The notes under the pieces are model-generated. The model was not told the origin of the DNA. It ran no database searches and worked only from the letters and a program-made list of their open reading frames with translations. A DNA stretch of 64,000 nt from positions 349,144-413,143 of the forward strand of contig NZ_JALKCV010000003.1 of assembly GCF_023634065.1 (NCBI RefSeq). Direction: 5' to 3'. The position numbers were made by a program, and so were the translations under genes. Positions 19,935 to 29,091 of this stretch are shown here, one piece after another (position 1 is the first letter of the stretch; each line of letters begins with the position of its first letter). Source of the DNA: Microbulbifer litoralis (GTDB taxonomy: Bacteria; Pseudomonadota; Gammaproteobacteria; Pseudomonadales; Cellvibrionaceae).

Positions 19935-20819
19935 TTACGGCTTGCGGTAGATCCTGCTCTTGCCCTCCGGTTGCTTGCGGAAGCGCTTGTACTCCCACTG
20001 GTACTGCTCCGGCGCCTCCGCGATGCAGGCCTCCACACCGCGGTTCATGGCCGCCAGCGACACCCGGGTCTCGTCGCTGTAAATGGCTTTTTCCGCCGGC
20101 AGGAACACCAGTTCAAAGCCGTCATCGATCCGCTTGCCAAAACCGAATACGCAGCGGCAGCCGGTGCGCTGCAGCAGGTTGTGGGCCAGGGTCATGGTCA
20201 GCGCCGGCTTGCCGAAGAAGGGCGCGAAATCCCCGCCCATGTCCGGCTCCTGGTCCGGCAGTACCATCACGATGCCCCCCGCCTTCAGCGCTTTCAGCAG
20301 CGCCCGCACACCGTGCACATTGGTGGGCACCATCTGCGCGCCGGTAGCCTCGCGCCCGGCGCGGATCACCGGGTCCAGCGCGGTGATCTTGGGCGGCGCG
20401 TAGAGGGCGGTGGACGGCCCCAGGGTCGCCAGGTACATGCCGAAGATCTCCCAGTTGCCGGTATGCGGCATCAGTACCAGTACCCCGCGGTCGTCATCGA
20501 CCTCCTCGCACAGCAACTGCTGGTTGCGTACGCGCACGATGCGGTCCTCGCTGCGGCTCCAGGGCTGGCGCCAGAGGGTCGCCACCTCGCAGCCGGTCAC
20601 GGCGGTGTGCACGACGCTGTCCCGCGCCAGCCGCTCGCGCTCCGCCGGGTCCATCGCCGGGTAACAGAGCGCCAGGTTGATACGGCTGATGCGCAGGCTG
20701 TCGCCGCGGGTCCAGACCGCCAGCTTGCCGACCAGCCAGCCGAGGCGGCGCGACCAGCGCAGGGGCAGTGTTCCGACCAGTTTCAGCGCCGAGGCGGCCA
20801 GCCAACCTTTGATATCCAA
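19935..20819 (-). CDS. LpxL/HtrB-family lysophospholipid acyltransferase
   Basis: 294 residues of the lipid A late acyltransferase family. An N-terminal membrane-associated helix leads to the HxxxxE catalytic motif HTGNWE near residue 119, followed by LPDQEPDMGGDFAPFFG, which is typical of LpxL/LpxM. It should act at the inner membrane on lipid A or another glycolipid. With the phosphatidyltransferase gene downstream it forms a small lipid-metabolism pair. Whether it is LpxL, LpxM or a paralogue is open. Confidence 0.88.
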   Translation of the reverse strand: MDIKGWLAASALKLVGTLPLRWSRRLGWLVGKLAVWTRGDSLRISRINLALCYPAMDPAERERLARDSVVHTAVTGCEVATLWRQPWSRSEDRIVRVRNQQLLCEEVDDDRGVLVLMPHTGNWEIFGMYLATLGPSTALYAPPKITALDPVIRAGREATGAQMVPTNVHGVRALLKALKAGGIVMVLPDQEPDMGGDFAPFFGKPALTMTLAHNLLQRTGCRCVFGFGKRIDDGFELVFLPAEKAIYSDETRVSLAAMNRGVEACIAEAPEQYQWEYKRFRKQPEGKSRIYRKP

Positions 20820-20978
20820 TGCAACTACTTCCTGATTCCTGAATCGAATGCGGGATCCGCGGGACCGCCGGCCCCGCCTTCAAAGTATGGGACCCCCGCC
20901 ACTGCAGCGCCGCCAGGGCCCCCTATACAGGCCGCGGACCTGTTCAGAGGTTCCTTTTAGTAGGCCGCGCGCTGCCGC

Positions 20979-20984
20979 TATAAT
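20979..20984 (+). promoter_or_regulatory. putative -10 box of glyQS
   Basis: A perfect TATAAT 67 bp upstream of the glyQ start. The -35 region at 17-bp spacing (20956-20961, TTTAGT) is weak. A GC hairpin, CCGCGGCGC-N7-GCGCCGCGG at 20998-21022, lies in the predicted leader. Confidence 0.6.
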
Positions 20985-21050
20985 TGCGTCCCTTTGCCCG
21001 CGGCGCCCCGGGAGCGCCGCGGATCGAGTACAACCTATCCGGAGAAAGCG

Positions 21051-22007
21051 GTGTCCAAGCAATACGACCTCAGCACCTTCCAGGGATTGATCTTTGCCCT
21101 GCAGGACTACTGGGCGCGCCAAGGGTGCGTCATTCTACAGCCTCTGGATATGGAAGTGGGCGCCGGCACCTTCCACCCGGCCACCTTCCTGCACGCGGTG
21201 GGTCCCGAGACCTGGAATGCCGCCTATGTACAACCCTGCCGCCGCCCCACCGACGGCCGCTACGGCGACAACCCCAACCGCCTGCAGCACTACTACCAGT
21301 ACCAGGTGGTGATGAAGCCGTCGCCGGACAATATCCAGGAGCTCTATCTGGACAGCCTGCGCGCCATGGGCGTGGATCCGGCGGTGCACGATATCCGCTT
21401 TGTCGAAGACAACTGGGAATCCCCCACCCTGGGCGCCTGGGGCCTGGGCTGGGAGGTGTGGCTGAACGGCATGGAGGTGACCCAGTTCACCTACTTCCAG
21501 CAGGTGGGTGGCCTGGAGTGCTACCCGGTCACCGGCGAGATCACCTACGGCCTCGAGCGTATCGCCATGTACCTGCAGGGCGTCGAGTCCATCTACGACC
21601 TGGTCTGGACCCGCAGCCCCGACGGCACCCCGGTTACTTACGGCGATGTCTTCCACCAGAACGAGGTGGAGATGTCCCACTACAACTTCGAGCACGCGGA
21701 CGTGGAGTTCCTGTTCGCCACCTTCGACCACTGCGAGCGCGAGAGCGGCCGCCTGATCGAGCTGGGCCTGCCGCTGCCGGCCTACGAGCAGGTCATGAAG
21801 GCCTCGCACGCGTTCAATATGCTGGATGCGCGCCACGCCATCTCCGTGACCGAGCGCCAGCGCTATATCCTGCGCGTGCGCACTCTCGCCCGCGCCGTGG
21901 CCCAGGCCTACTACGACGCGCGCCGCAGCCTCGGTTTCCCGCTGGCGGCGGAACATATTCGCAAAGAAATACTGGCCGAAGACGTCGAACAAGAGGAGAA
22001 GCAGTAA
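21051..22007 (+). CDS. glyQ: glycyl-tRNA synthetase alpha subunit
   Basis: Catalytic alpha subunit of the heterotetrameric bacterial glycyl-tRNA synthetase. 318 residues, starting at a GTG with GGAGA six bases upstream; the N-terminus [14 protein letters not shown] aligns with known GlyQ. Motifs include [21 protein letters not shown] and [22 protein letters not shown] [14 protein letters not shown]. Its TAA overlaps the glyS ATG by one base (TAATG), so the two subunits are made in coupled amounts. Confidence 0.97.
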   Translation: MSKQYDLSTFQGLIFALQDYWARQGCVILQPLDMEVGAGTFHPATFLHAVGPETWNAAYVQPCRRPTDGRYGDNPNRLQHYYQYQVVMKPSPDNIQELYLDSLRAMGVDPAVHDIRFVEDNWESPTLGAWGLGWEVWLNGMEVTQFTYFQQVGGLECYPVTGEITYGLERIAMYLQGVESIYDLVWTRSPDGTPVTYGDVFHQNEVEMSHYNFEHADVEFLFATFDHCERESGRLIELGLPLPAYEQVMKASHAFNMLDARHAISVTERQRYILRVRTLARAVAQAYYDARRSLGFPLAAEHIRKEILAEDVEQEEKQ

Positions 22008-24088
22008 TGGCGCAGGATTTTCTGGTAGAGCTGGGCACCGAGGAGCTGCCGCCAAAAGCACTGCACACGCTGATGACTGCCTTTGCCGACGGTATCGGGC
22101 AGGGCCTGAAAGCCGCGGAACTGGAGTACGGCGAGGTGAAAGCCTACGCCGCACCGCGCCGGCTGGCAGTGGCCGTGTCCGGCCTGGCCGACAAACAGGC
22201 CGACAAACAGGTCGAGAAGCTGGGCCCGGCCGTGAAGGCCGCCTTCGACAAGGACGGCAATCCGAGTAAGGCCGCCGAGGGCTTCGCGCGCAGCAATGGC
22301 GTCACCGTGGACCAGTTGCAGCGCAAGGACACCGACAAGGGCGAGCGCCTGGCGTTCGTCAGCGAGCAGAAGGGTGTCGCTACCGAGACCCTGCTCGGCG
22401 GGATCGTGGAAAAGTCCCTGGCACAACTGCCGATCCCGAAGCGCATGCGCTGGGGCGTCCGCCGCGAAGAATTCGTGCGCCCGGTGCACTGGCTGCTGAT
22501 GTTGTTCGGCAACAGCGTGGTCGACGCCGAGGTACTGGGCCTGAAAGCCGGCAACAGCAGCCGCGGCCACCGCTTCCACTGCAACCGCGAGTTGGAAATC
22601 CACTCGGCGCAGGACTATGTACAACAGCTGCGCGACCCCGGCTATGTGGTCGCCGACTTCAATGAGCGCCGCGAGATCATCCGCGACCAGGTCACGGCCG
22701 AGGCCCACAACGTCAATGGCGAGGCCGTGATCGACGACGACCTGCTGGACGAGGTCACCGCGCTGGTCGAGTGGCCGGTGGCGCTGACCGGCCGTTTCGA
22801 GGAGCGCTTCCTGAACGTGCCCGCCGAGGCGCTTATCTCGTCGATGAAGGAGCACCAGAAATACTTCCACGTCGTCGACGGCGACGGCCAGCTGCTGCCC
22901 TTCTTTATTACCGTATCCAATATCGAGAGCGCTGACCCGGTGCAGGTGATCCAGGGCAACGAGCGGGTCATCCGCCCGCGCCTCGCTGACGCCGCCTTCT
23001 TCTTCGATACCGACAAGAAAACCAGCCTCGAAGCGCGCCGCGAGCGCCTCAGGCAGGTGATCTTCCAGAAACACTTGGGCACCGTCTACGACAAGACCGA
23101 GCGGCTGGCGGCGCTGGCGCCGAAGATCGCCGAACAGACCGGCGCCAACCCGGACTGGGCCGGTCGCGCGGCCAGACTGTGCAAATCGGACCTGGTCACC
23201 GAAATGGTGTTCGAGTTCGCCGACATGCAGGGCATCGCCGGTTACTACTACGCCGAGAACGACAAGGAGCCCCTGGAAGTGGCCAAGTCCATGTACGAAC
23301 AGTACATGCCCAAGTTCGCCGGCGACGAACTGCCGGCCAGCGACACCGGCACCGTCATCGCACTGGCGGACCGGCTCGACACCCTGGTCGGCATCTTCGG
23401 TATCGGCCAGCCGCCCAGCGGTTCCCGCGATCCCTTCGCGCTGCGCCGCGCCAGCCTGGGTGTGATCCGCATCCTGGTGGAGAAGAAGCTCGACCTGGAC
23501 CTGCGCCAGCTGCTGGAGCTGGCCCGCGACAACTACCCGCGTACCGCGCTGGGCGAATACAACACCGTGGTCGACGAGGCGCTGAACTATATCCTCGAGC
23601 GCTTCCGCGCCCGCTACGAAGATCAGGGTATTGCCACCGAGGTCTTTATGGCCGTGGCGGCGCGCAGGCTGTCGCGGCCGCTGGATATCGACAACCGCGT
23701 ACACGCGGTGCACGCCTTCAGCGAACTGCCGGAAGCGGCGGCGCTGGCCGCGGCCAACAAGCGGGTATCGAATATCCTCGCCAAACTGGAGGGCCCGGCG
23801 CCCACCAGCGTGGACGAGAGCCTGTTGCAGGAGGATGCGGAAAAGGCGCTGCACGCCGCCGTCAGGGATGCACAGCAACAGGTCGGACCCCTGTACGCGG
23901 ATGCGCTCTACACTGAGGGCCTGGCCGGGCTGGCCGGCCTGCGGGAAACCGTCGACAGCTTCTTCGACCACGTCATGGTCATGGCCGACGACGAGAAGCT
24001 GCGCGACAACCGCCTGGCACTGCTGGCGCAACTGCGGGAGCTGTTCCTGGAAGTGGCGGATATCTCGCTGCTGGCGCCGGCCAAATAG
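22007..24088 (+). CDS. glyS: glycyl-tRNA synthetase beta subunit
   Basis: 693 residues, the usual length for the beta subunit that recognises tRNA. It begins QDFLVELGTEELPPKAL and contains KRMRWG, GHRFHCNRELEI and the HD-like region, ending in the anticodon-binding domain with FFDHVMVMADDEKLRDNRLALL. Cotranslated with glyQ through a one-base overlap. The downstream DUF4160 gene starts 109 bp later, after a possible terminator. Confidence 0.97.
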   Translation: MAQDFLVELGTEELPPKALHTLMTAFADGIGQGLKAAELEYGEVKAYAAPRRLAVAVSGLADKQADKQVEKLGPAVKAAFDKDGNPSKAAEGFARSNGVTVDQLQRKDTDKGERLAFVSEQKGVATETLLGGIVEKSLAQLPIPKRMRWGVRREEFVRPVHWLLMLFGNSVVDAEVLGLKAGNSSRGHRFHCNRELEIHSAQDYVQQLRDPGYVVADFNERREIIRDQVTAEAHNVNGEAVIDDDLLDEVTALVEWPVALTGRFEERFLNVPAEALISSMKEHQKYFHVVDGDGQLLPFFITVSNIESADPVQVIQGNERVIRPRLADAAFFFDTDKKTSLEARRERLRQVIFQKHLGTVYDKTERLAALAPKIAEQTGANPDWAGRAARLCKSDLVTEMVFEFADMQGIAGYYYAENDKEPLEVAKSMYEQYMPKFAGDELPASDTGTVIALADRLDTLVGIFGIGQPPSGSRDPFALRRASLGVIRILVEKKLDLDLRQLLELARDNYPRTALGEYNTVVDEALNYILERFRARYEDQGIATEVFMAVAARRLSRPLDIDNRVHAVHAFSELPEAAALAAANKRVSNILAKLEGPAPTSVDESLLQEDAEKALHAAVRDAQQQVGPLYADALYTEGLAGLAGLRETVDSFFDHVMVMADDEKLRDNRLALLAQLRELFLEVADISLLAPAK

Positions 24089-24098
24089 AGGAAATAAA

Positions 24099-24144
24099 CT
24101 GCTGCAGAGGGCCTTAAAATAAATTCCTGCTGCAGCAGATTTTT
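24099..24144 (+). terminator. possible terminator after glyS
   Basis: CTGCTGCAG at 24099-24107 pairs with CTGCAGCAG at 24130-24138, and the right part, CTGCTGCAGCAG, is itself a 12-bp palindrome. A run of five T follows at 24140-24144. The long loop makes the call moderate. Confidence 0.5.
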
Positions 24145-24197
24145 GCCCCCTATACAACCTGTTTTGATACGGATATACCGACACACAAGGAAAAGTT

Positions 24198-24515
24198 ATG
24201 CCAAAGCTCTATCAATACCTAGGAATAACCCTTTTCTTCTACAGTAACGAACACGAGCCCATTCACATTCATGCCAAACACGAGGGCCGCGAGAGTAAAG
24301 CTGAAATACATTTCTTTCACGGAAAGATCAAAGAAATTATTATCAAGGACAAGGGCCGGGGACTGGACCCTAAGAAACGGAAGGAGTTCGAAGAGTTCGT
24401 CAACGTCTATGCGGATGAAATAGTAGATAAATGGGTTGCCTACTTCGTCAGGAAGCAGCCAATTGCACCGAAAGTAATCACTCAGCGAGTAAAAAATGTC
24501 AGAAATTTCGGTTAA
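24198..24515 (+). CDS. DUF4160 domain-containing protein
   Basis: 105 residues. The beginning, GITLFFYSNEHEPIHIHAKHEGRESKAEI, matches the DUF4160 pattern (hydrophobic strand, N/D-H-x-P-x-H-x-H, then an acidic strand). Base composition is clearly more AT-rich than the flanking housekeeping genes, a sign of recent acquisition. The downstream DUF2442 gene overlaps by 20 bp, a pairing seen in many bacteria and suspected to be toxin-antitoxin-like. Which partner, if either, is toxic cannot be told from sequence. Confidence 0.85.
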   Translation: MPKLYQYLGITLFFYSNEHEPIHIHAKHEGRESKAEIHFFHGKIKEIIIKDKGRGLDPKKRKEFEEFVNVYADEIVDKWVAYFVRKQPIAPKVITQRVKNVRNFG

Positions 24516-24753
24516 AACCGCAAAGCATCTCAAGTCCCATATACTGGAAATTGAGTTTTCTGATGGACATAGACAAATAGTCGACTTCGCGCCATTTATT
24601 TTTTCAGCCGGACATCCCGACTATGATAAATATAAATCCGAAAGTGGTTTCCTGAGTTACGAAATATTGGATGGAAATCTAAACTGGGATGACTACACCA
24701 TGATTTTCCCTGTGGAAGATCTGTATACCAACAACATCCTGAAGAACAAATAA
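24496..24753 (+). CDS. DUF2442 domain-containing protein
   Basis: 85 residues of the DUF2442 family: VKTAKHLKSHILEIEFSDG followed by DFAPFIF, and the final WDDYTMIFPVEDLY, which resembles the usual W-x-x-G/Y-x-D-x-x-P-x-x-LY ending. It overlaps the DUF4160 gene by 20 bp and shares its low GC content. The two inserted genes split glyS from gmhB, which are often adjacent in gammaproteobacteria. Proposed role: antidote or partner of the DUF4160 protein (inference). Confidence 0.85.
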   Translation: MSEISVKTAKHLKSHILEIEFSDGHRQIVDFAPFIFSAGHPDYDKYKSESGFLSYEILDGNLNWDDYTMIFPVEDLYTNNILKNK

Positions 24754-24795
24754 TGCTTCTCCGGAATAGAAACCCTACCCCCTTACAATGATCGA

Positions 24796-25371
24796 ATGCA
24801 TATGCCACTAATCGTTCTGGACCGCGACGGCGTCATCAACCAGCAGACCAGTGACCATATCACCAGCGTCGAAGAATGGGTGCCGGTGCCCGGCAGCATC
24901 GAGGCCATGGCAGCATTGAGTCGCGCCGGCTACCAGCTGGCGATCGCCACCAACCAGGACGGCCTCGCGCTGGGCCTGCTCGATCTCGATGACCTGGAGG
25001 CCATACATGCGAAACTGCGCGCGCTGGTGGAAGACGCCGGCGGCGAGGTGGCCGGTATCTTCTACTGCCCGCACAGCGACGAGGACCACTGCCGCTGCCG
25101 CAAACCCAAGACCGGCTTGCTGGACGTGATCGAGGCGGAGTTCGATACCAGCCTGCACGGCTGCTACATGGTCGGCGACCGGCTCAAGGACCTGCAGGTG
25201 GCGCTGGCGAAGGACTGCCAGCCGGTACTGGTCAAAACCGGGCACGGCACCGAGACACTGCAGCAGTTGATCGACGAGCCGGACGAACGCCTGATCGGTA
25301 CGGCCGTGTTCGACAACTTGGCACAGTTCTCCCAATTTCTGTTACAGAATCCACCCTCTTCCCCGCAATAA
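24796..25371 (+). CDS. gmhB: D-glycero-beta-D-manno-heptose 1,7-bisphosphate 7-phosphatase
   Basis: 191-residue HAD-family phosphatase that removes the 7-phosphate of heptose bisphosphate on the way to ADP-heptose for LPS core. Motif I is LDRDGVINQ (nucleophile Asp), the zinc-binding loop is CPHSDEDHCRCRKPKTG, and motif IV is MVGDRLKDLQVA. Two start codons are possible, 24796 and 24802; neither has a strong ribosome site. The base composition returns to the high GC of the chromosome here. Confidence 0.95.
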   Translation: MHMPLIVLDRDGVINQQTSDHITSVEEWVPVPGSIEAMAALSRAGYQLAIATNQDGLALGLLDLDDLEAIHAKLRALVEDAGGEVAGIFYCPHSDEDHCRCRKPKTGLLDVIEAEFDTSLHGCYMVGDRLKDLQVALAKDCQPVLVKTGHGTETLQQLIDEPDERLIGTAVFDNLAQFSQFLLQNPPSSPQ

Positions 25372-25618
25372 AATCAATCCCGCGCCACCTTATTGATTCC
25401 TGCGCCCCGCTGCAGTACAAGCAGGGGTACAGGAATACTGATCCGCCTGGAAAGCGCCTGTTAGTAGGTGTTTTTCGGCGGAGCAGGGTTTGAAGGACCA
25501 AACCAGCTGTACTGTCGCTACTGGCCGCTCCCGGCTCACACCTTTTCCCGCGACAGCTTTCCATCCTTCAACCGCCTCCGTTCCTGCAAACCCAATAACT
25601 ACAACGGGGCATTACCAT
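25372..25618. other. intergenic region gmhB-protease gene
   Basis: 247 bp. It contains an imperfect hairpin with ATTCCTG (25396-25402) and CAGGAAT (25430-25436) as outer arms, and CCCCGCTG opposite CAGGGG inside. No T tract follows it. It may be the gmhB transcript end or the protease leader; no gene is visible. Confidence 0.4.
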
Positions 25619-28600
25619 ATGAAGTTCACTATCTTTCCCACGCTGATTGCGGGGCTGCTGCTGTCGTTCGGCAGTGCCGCGGATCCGGACCAACGGGGGC
25701 CGGTTCCCGACCTGCGCAAGGACCGGAAAATCTATATCGTACAGTTGGCGGAAAAGCCGCTGGCCGCGTTCGGCAAACAGATTCCCAGCCTGGCCGCGGC
25801 CCAGTCGCGCAGCAACGGGCGTATCGATCCGCAGAGTACCGAATTCCGCGATTACGCGAATTTCCTGGGGCAGCGCCGCGACCAGGTGCTCGCGTCCATC
25901 TCCGGGGCACGCAAGGTGCACGACTACCAGGTCACCTTCAATGGCTTTGCCGCGCAGATGACTGCCAAGCAGGCCGAGCTGTTGCGGGCGCGCAAGGACG
26001 TGGTCGGTGTCTGGGAGGACGAACTGTTGAAGCCACAGACGGACTCCACGCCCGAATTCCTCGGTCTGACCGGCCCCCGGGGCCCCTGGTTCTGGGGTTT
26101 TACCGGTGAGGATGTAGTGATCGGTGTGATCGACAGCGGTATTCACCCGGAGCATCCGAGCGTCGCCGATGTGCCGACACGCATACGCGGCGATCGCGGC
26201 CGCAAAGTGCCCTACGGACCCGCACCCGAGCACTTCACCGGCGAGGGTTGTGATTTCGGCAACAGCGAATTCAACCCGGGCGATGCACCTTTCGAGTGCA
26301 ACAACAAACTGATCAAGGCCGAGTCCTTTTCCGAATCCTTCCTCAGCATCAACACACTGGCGGACTATGAATTCCTGTCCGCCCGCGATGCCGATGGTCA
26401 CGGTACCCACACCGCCACCACCGCCGGTGGCAACAACGGCGTTGAATCCTCTTTCGGCGGCACGGTCAGTGGCATGGCGCCGCGGGCCCGGGTTGCTGTG
26501 TATAAAGTCTGCTGGGATGCGCCCAACCCGGACGACAGCGGCTGTTTCTCGTCGGATTCCATGGCCGCCATCGACCAGGCGGTAGCCGATGGCGTCGATG
26601 TGATCAACTTCTCCGTCGGCGGTAGCAGCACCACCTTCAACGGCCCGGACGACATTGCGTTCCTGTACGCCGCCGATGCCGGCGTTTTCGTCTCCGTTTC
26701 TGCCGGCAACAGCGGCCCGGGATCCGAGACCATCGGTACGCCTTCCGGGGTGCCCTGGGTCACCTCCGTCGCCGCCGCCGAGGACAACCAGAGCTTTGGC
26801 ACTGGCCTGCAACTGGACGCGCCAACGGAACTGGCCGCCATCTACGAAGGTCTGGAAGGCGGCGGCCCGGTCAAGCTGGCTGACAGCGGCGCCATTTCCT
26901 CTGGCGTCGTTGCAGCAGAGCCGCTGGATGCCTGTGGCCCGCTGACCAACACCGCCGCCATGGACGGACAGATTGCACTGGTGATCCGCGGAGCCTGTGC
27001 CTTTACCGATAAGTACAACAACGCCGCGGCAGCCGGCGCCCGTGCCATTGTGGTCTACAACGACGGTACGGCAGCCGACCGCATCGACCCGATCGTCATG
27101 TCGGCCCCGGATACCACCATTCCCGGCGTCATGATCCGCCACCCGGACGGCGAACTGATCGCCTCCACCGCCGATACAACGGGAACCCTGAGCCCGGAGA
27201 TACAGGTTTCGCGCGAGGACCGCATTACCGGCTTCTCTTCCCGCGGTGCCAACGCCGGGGCGCCGGATATCATCAAGCCGGACCTGGCGGCACCCGGTGT
27301 CGGAATCATTGCCGGTACTTCCCCGGTTTCCAGCGGCGGCGACCTGTTCGCGTCCCTGAGTGGTACCTCGATGGCCAGTCCGCATATAGCCGGCATCATG
27401 GCGCTGCTGAAACAGGCGCACCCGGATTGGACCCCGGCAATGGCCAAGTCGGCACTGATGACCAGCGCACGCACCGACCTGCAGAAATCCTTCGGGCCGG
27501 AAGCGGCGGATCCGTTCGATATGGGTGCCGGCGCCGTGGCACCGTCGGCCGCCTTCACCCCGGGACTTGTCTACGACGCCGGACTGGCGGACTACTTCGC
27601 TTTCCTGTGCGGGGCGGAAAAGCAGCCGCAGCTGATCGACGCGGCCACCTGTAGCCAATTGGAGACCCAGGGTTTCTCCCTGGATTCCAGCGACCTGAAC
27701 CTGGCCTCCATCGGTGTGGCCGAACTGGCCGGCAGCCAGACCATTACCCGCCGCGTGACCAGCGTCTCGCCGCTACCGATGTTCTACTGGGCGTCAGTGG
27801 ATGCACCGGAAGGCGTGGATGTGCAGGTAACGCCGGCTTTTCTCTATCTGGACCCGGGTGAGACAGCCAACTTCCAGGTTACCTTTACCACGGAACAGGA
27901 AGCCGGCCTGGGCGAATGGGCCTTCGGTTCCCTGACCTGGAATTCGCTCGGCGGACACAGCGATGCCCGCAGCCCGATCGCGGTGCGCCCGGTACCGATT
28001 GCGGCCCCGAGTGCACTGGGTGGCACTGGGACCGATGGCAGCGCGAGTTTCGATGTACAGTTCGGCTATAGTGGCGATTATCAGGTCACTGTGAACGGAC
28101 TCGCGGAAGGGGTTACTTTCCCGGGAGCAGTGGAAGATGGCTCGAACGACCTGATCTTCTTTGAAATTCCGGAGGGCACAGACTTTGCCCGCGTGGCGCT
28201 GTTCGACGCCGATGTCGGCGCCGGCAATGGCTCCGATGACCTGGATCTGCAGGTGCTGGGCCCGGGTCCGGATTTCCCACTTGTCGGTACCAGTGGCACG
28301 GCCACTTCTGCAGAGTCTGTCGATATCCCGAACCCGGTTCCGGGTGAATATGCCGTCTTCGTGATCGACTACGCCTCGGCTGCCGGTCCGACCCCCTACA
28401 CGCTGTTCAACTTCAACCTGAACGGCGACAGTGGCAATACGCTGGTCAGTGCGCCGACCAGCGCCACGCTGGGAACGACCGGTAATATCAGTCTCGAATG
28501 GATGGGGCTGGCACCGGGTACGCGCGCGCTGGGCATACTCGAACACGGCGATGGACAGACGTCCTTCACACAGACCGAAGTCATGATCGACACCCAGTAA
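25619..28600 (+). CDS. secreted S8 (subtilisin-like) serine protease with PA domain
   Basis: 993 residues. A signal peptide (MKFTIFPTLIAGLLLSFGSA) is followed by an inhibitor-I9-like propeptide (about 38-145). The catalytic triad is Asp172 (GVIDSGIHPEHP), His261 (DGHGTHTATTAGG) and Ser584 (GTSMASPHIAGI). A protease-associated (PA) domain (about 415-520) is inserted between His and Ser, as in Vpr/cucumisin-type subtilases. After a fibronectin-like region, residues of about 805-930 resemble a PPC domain (YSGDYQVTV ... GSDDLDLQVLGPG). The start was chosen at the signal peptide; 43 upstream codons do not look coding. It is transcribed alone and ends in a strong terminator. Role: extracellular protein degradation. 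Confidence 0.93.
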   Translation: MKFTIFPTLIAGLLLSFGSAADPDQRGPVPDLRKDRKIYIVQLAEKPLAAFGKQIPSLAAAQSRSNGRIDPQSTEFRDYANFLGQRRDQVLASISGARKVHDYQVTFNGFAAQMTAKQAELLRARKDVVGVWEDELLKPQTDSTPEFLGLTGPRGPWFWGFTGEDVVIGVIDSGIHPEHPSVADVPTRIRGDRGRKVPYGPAPEHFTGEGCDFGNSEFNPGDAPFECNNKLIKAESFSESFLSINTLADYEFLSARDADGHGTHTATTAGGNNGVESSFGGTVSGMAPRARVAVYKVCWDAPNPDDSGCFSSDSMAAIDQAVADGVDVINFSVGGSSTTFNGPDDIAFLYAADAGVFVSVSAGNSGPGSETIGTPSGVPWVTSVAAAEDNQSFGTGLQLDAPTELAAIYEGLEGGGPVKLADSGAISSGVVAAEPLDACGPLTNTAAMDGQIALVIRGACAFTDKYNNAAAAGARAIVVYNDGTAADRIDPIVMSAPDTTIPGVMIRHPDGELIASTADTTGTLSPEIQVSREDRITGFSSRGANAGAPDIIKPDLAAPGVGIIAGTSPVSSGGDLFASLSGTSMASPHIAGIMALLKQAHPDWTPAMAKSALMTSARTDLQKSFGPEAADPFDMGAGAVAPSAAFTPGLVYDAGLADYFAFLCGAEKQPQLIDAATCSQLETQGFSLDSSDLNLASIGVAELAGSQTITRRVTSVSPLPMFYWASVDAPEGVDVQVTPAFLYLDPGETANFQVTFTTEQEAGLGEWAFGSLTWNSLGGHSDARSPIAVRPVPIAAPSALGGTGTDGSASFDVQFGYSGDYQVTVNGLAEGVTFPGAVEDGSNDLIFFEIPEGTDFARVALFDADVGAGNGSDDLDLQVLGPGPDFPLVGTSGTATSAESVDIPNPVPGEYAVFVIDYASAAGPTPYTLFNFNLNGDSGNTLVSAPTSATLGTTGNISLEWMGLAPGTRALGILEHGDGQTSFTQTEVMIDTQ

Positions 28601-28608
28601 ACTCCGAT

Positions 28609-28638
28609 AAAGATCCCCTCGAAGGAGGGGATCTTTTT
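28609..28638 (+). terminator. intrinsic terminator after S8 protease gene
   Basis: A perfect 12-bp stem, AAAGATCCCCTC (28609-28620) and GAGGGGATCTTT (28625-28636), with a GAAG loop, followed by more T. It may serve both strands, since the convergent small gene ends at 28658. Confidence 0.92.
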
Positions 28639-28657
28639 CAGCAACAACTACCTCGCC

Positions 28658-28999
28658 TCAAGGCCCTTTACGCAGAATACCCTCGCACACCAGCCCCCGC
28701 TTTTGGCCCAGGTGCACCTGGTATTCCCGTTCACCGTGATAAACCAGCGCCCGGTAGCCGGCAGTGACGGACGGCAGGTAGCGGCGTCCGGGTTTCGGAC
28801 AGCCGAGGCTCGAATCCTCCCAGCGCACCGCCTCTATTTTCACAACCCGCAACTCACTGGGGTCCACCTGCAAATGGGAGGCCGCGACGCTCAGTGCGCG
28901 CTGTTCGGGCTCGAGCCGATCGCGCTCATCCGCGAACGCCAGCGATACCGGCGCGAGGACAATCGCGGCAAAGCAGAATGCGAGAGCCTGAAATGACAT
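28658..28999 (-). CDS. small periplasmic protein of unknown function
   Basis: 113 residues with a signal peptide (MSFQALAFCFAAIVLAPVSLAFA). The mature part has VRWEDSSLGCPKPGRRYLPSVTAGYRALVYHG, a D-x-SLGCP-x-PG motif seen in small secreted proteins of many bacteria, followed by a second cysteine (GLVCEG) that could form a disulfide. The start at 28999 gives the best signal peptide; a longer start at 29020 is possible. Function unknown. Confidence 0.75.
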   Translation of the reverse strand: MSFQALAFCFAAIVLAPVSLAFADERDRLEPEQRALSVAASHLQVDPSELRVVKIEAVRWEDSSLGCPKPGRRYLPSVTAGYRALVYHGEREYQVHLGQKRGLVCEGILRKGP

Positions 29000-29091
29000 G
29001 GGGACTACTCCACGCACCAACTACCGGGCAGTCATTTACATTCACCCTTTATAGCCTGGCAAATCCGTCTCAACGAAACTCTGTGCATCGA

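Noticed and set aside
21911..24184. Long minus-strand open frame opposite glyS
   Set aside because: Antisense shadow of glyS; no recognisable protein.
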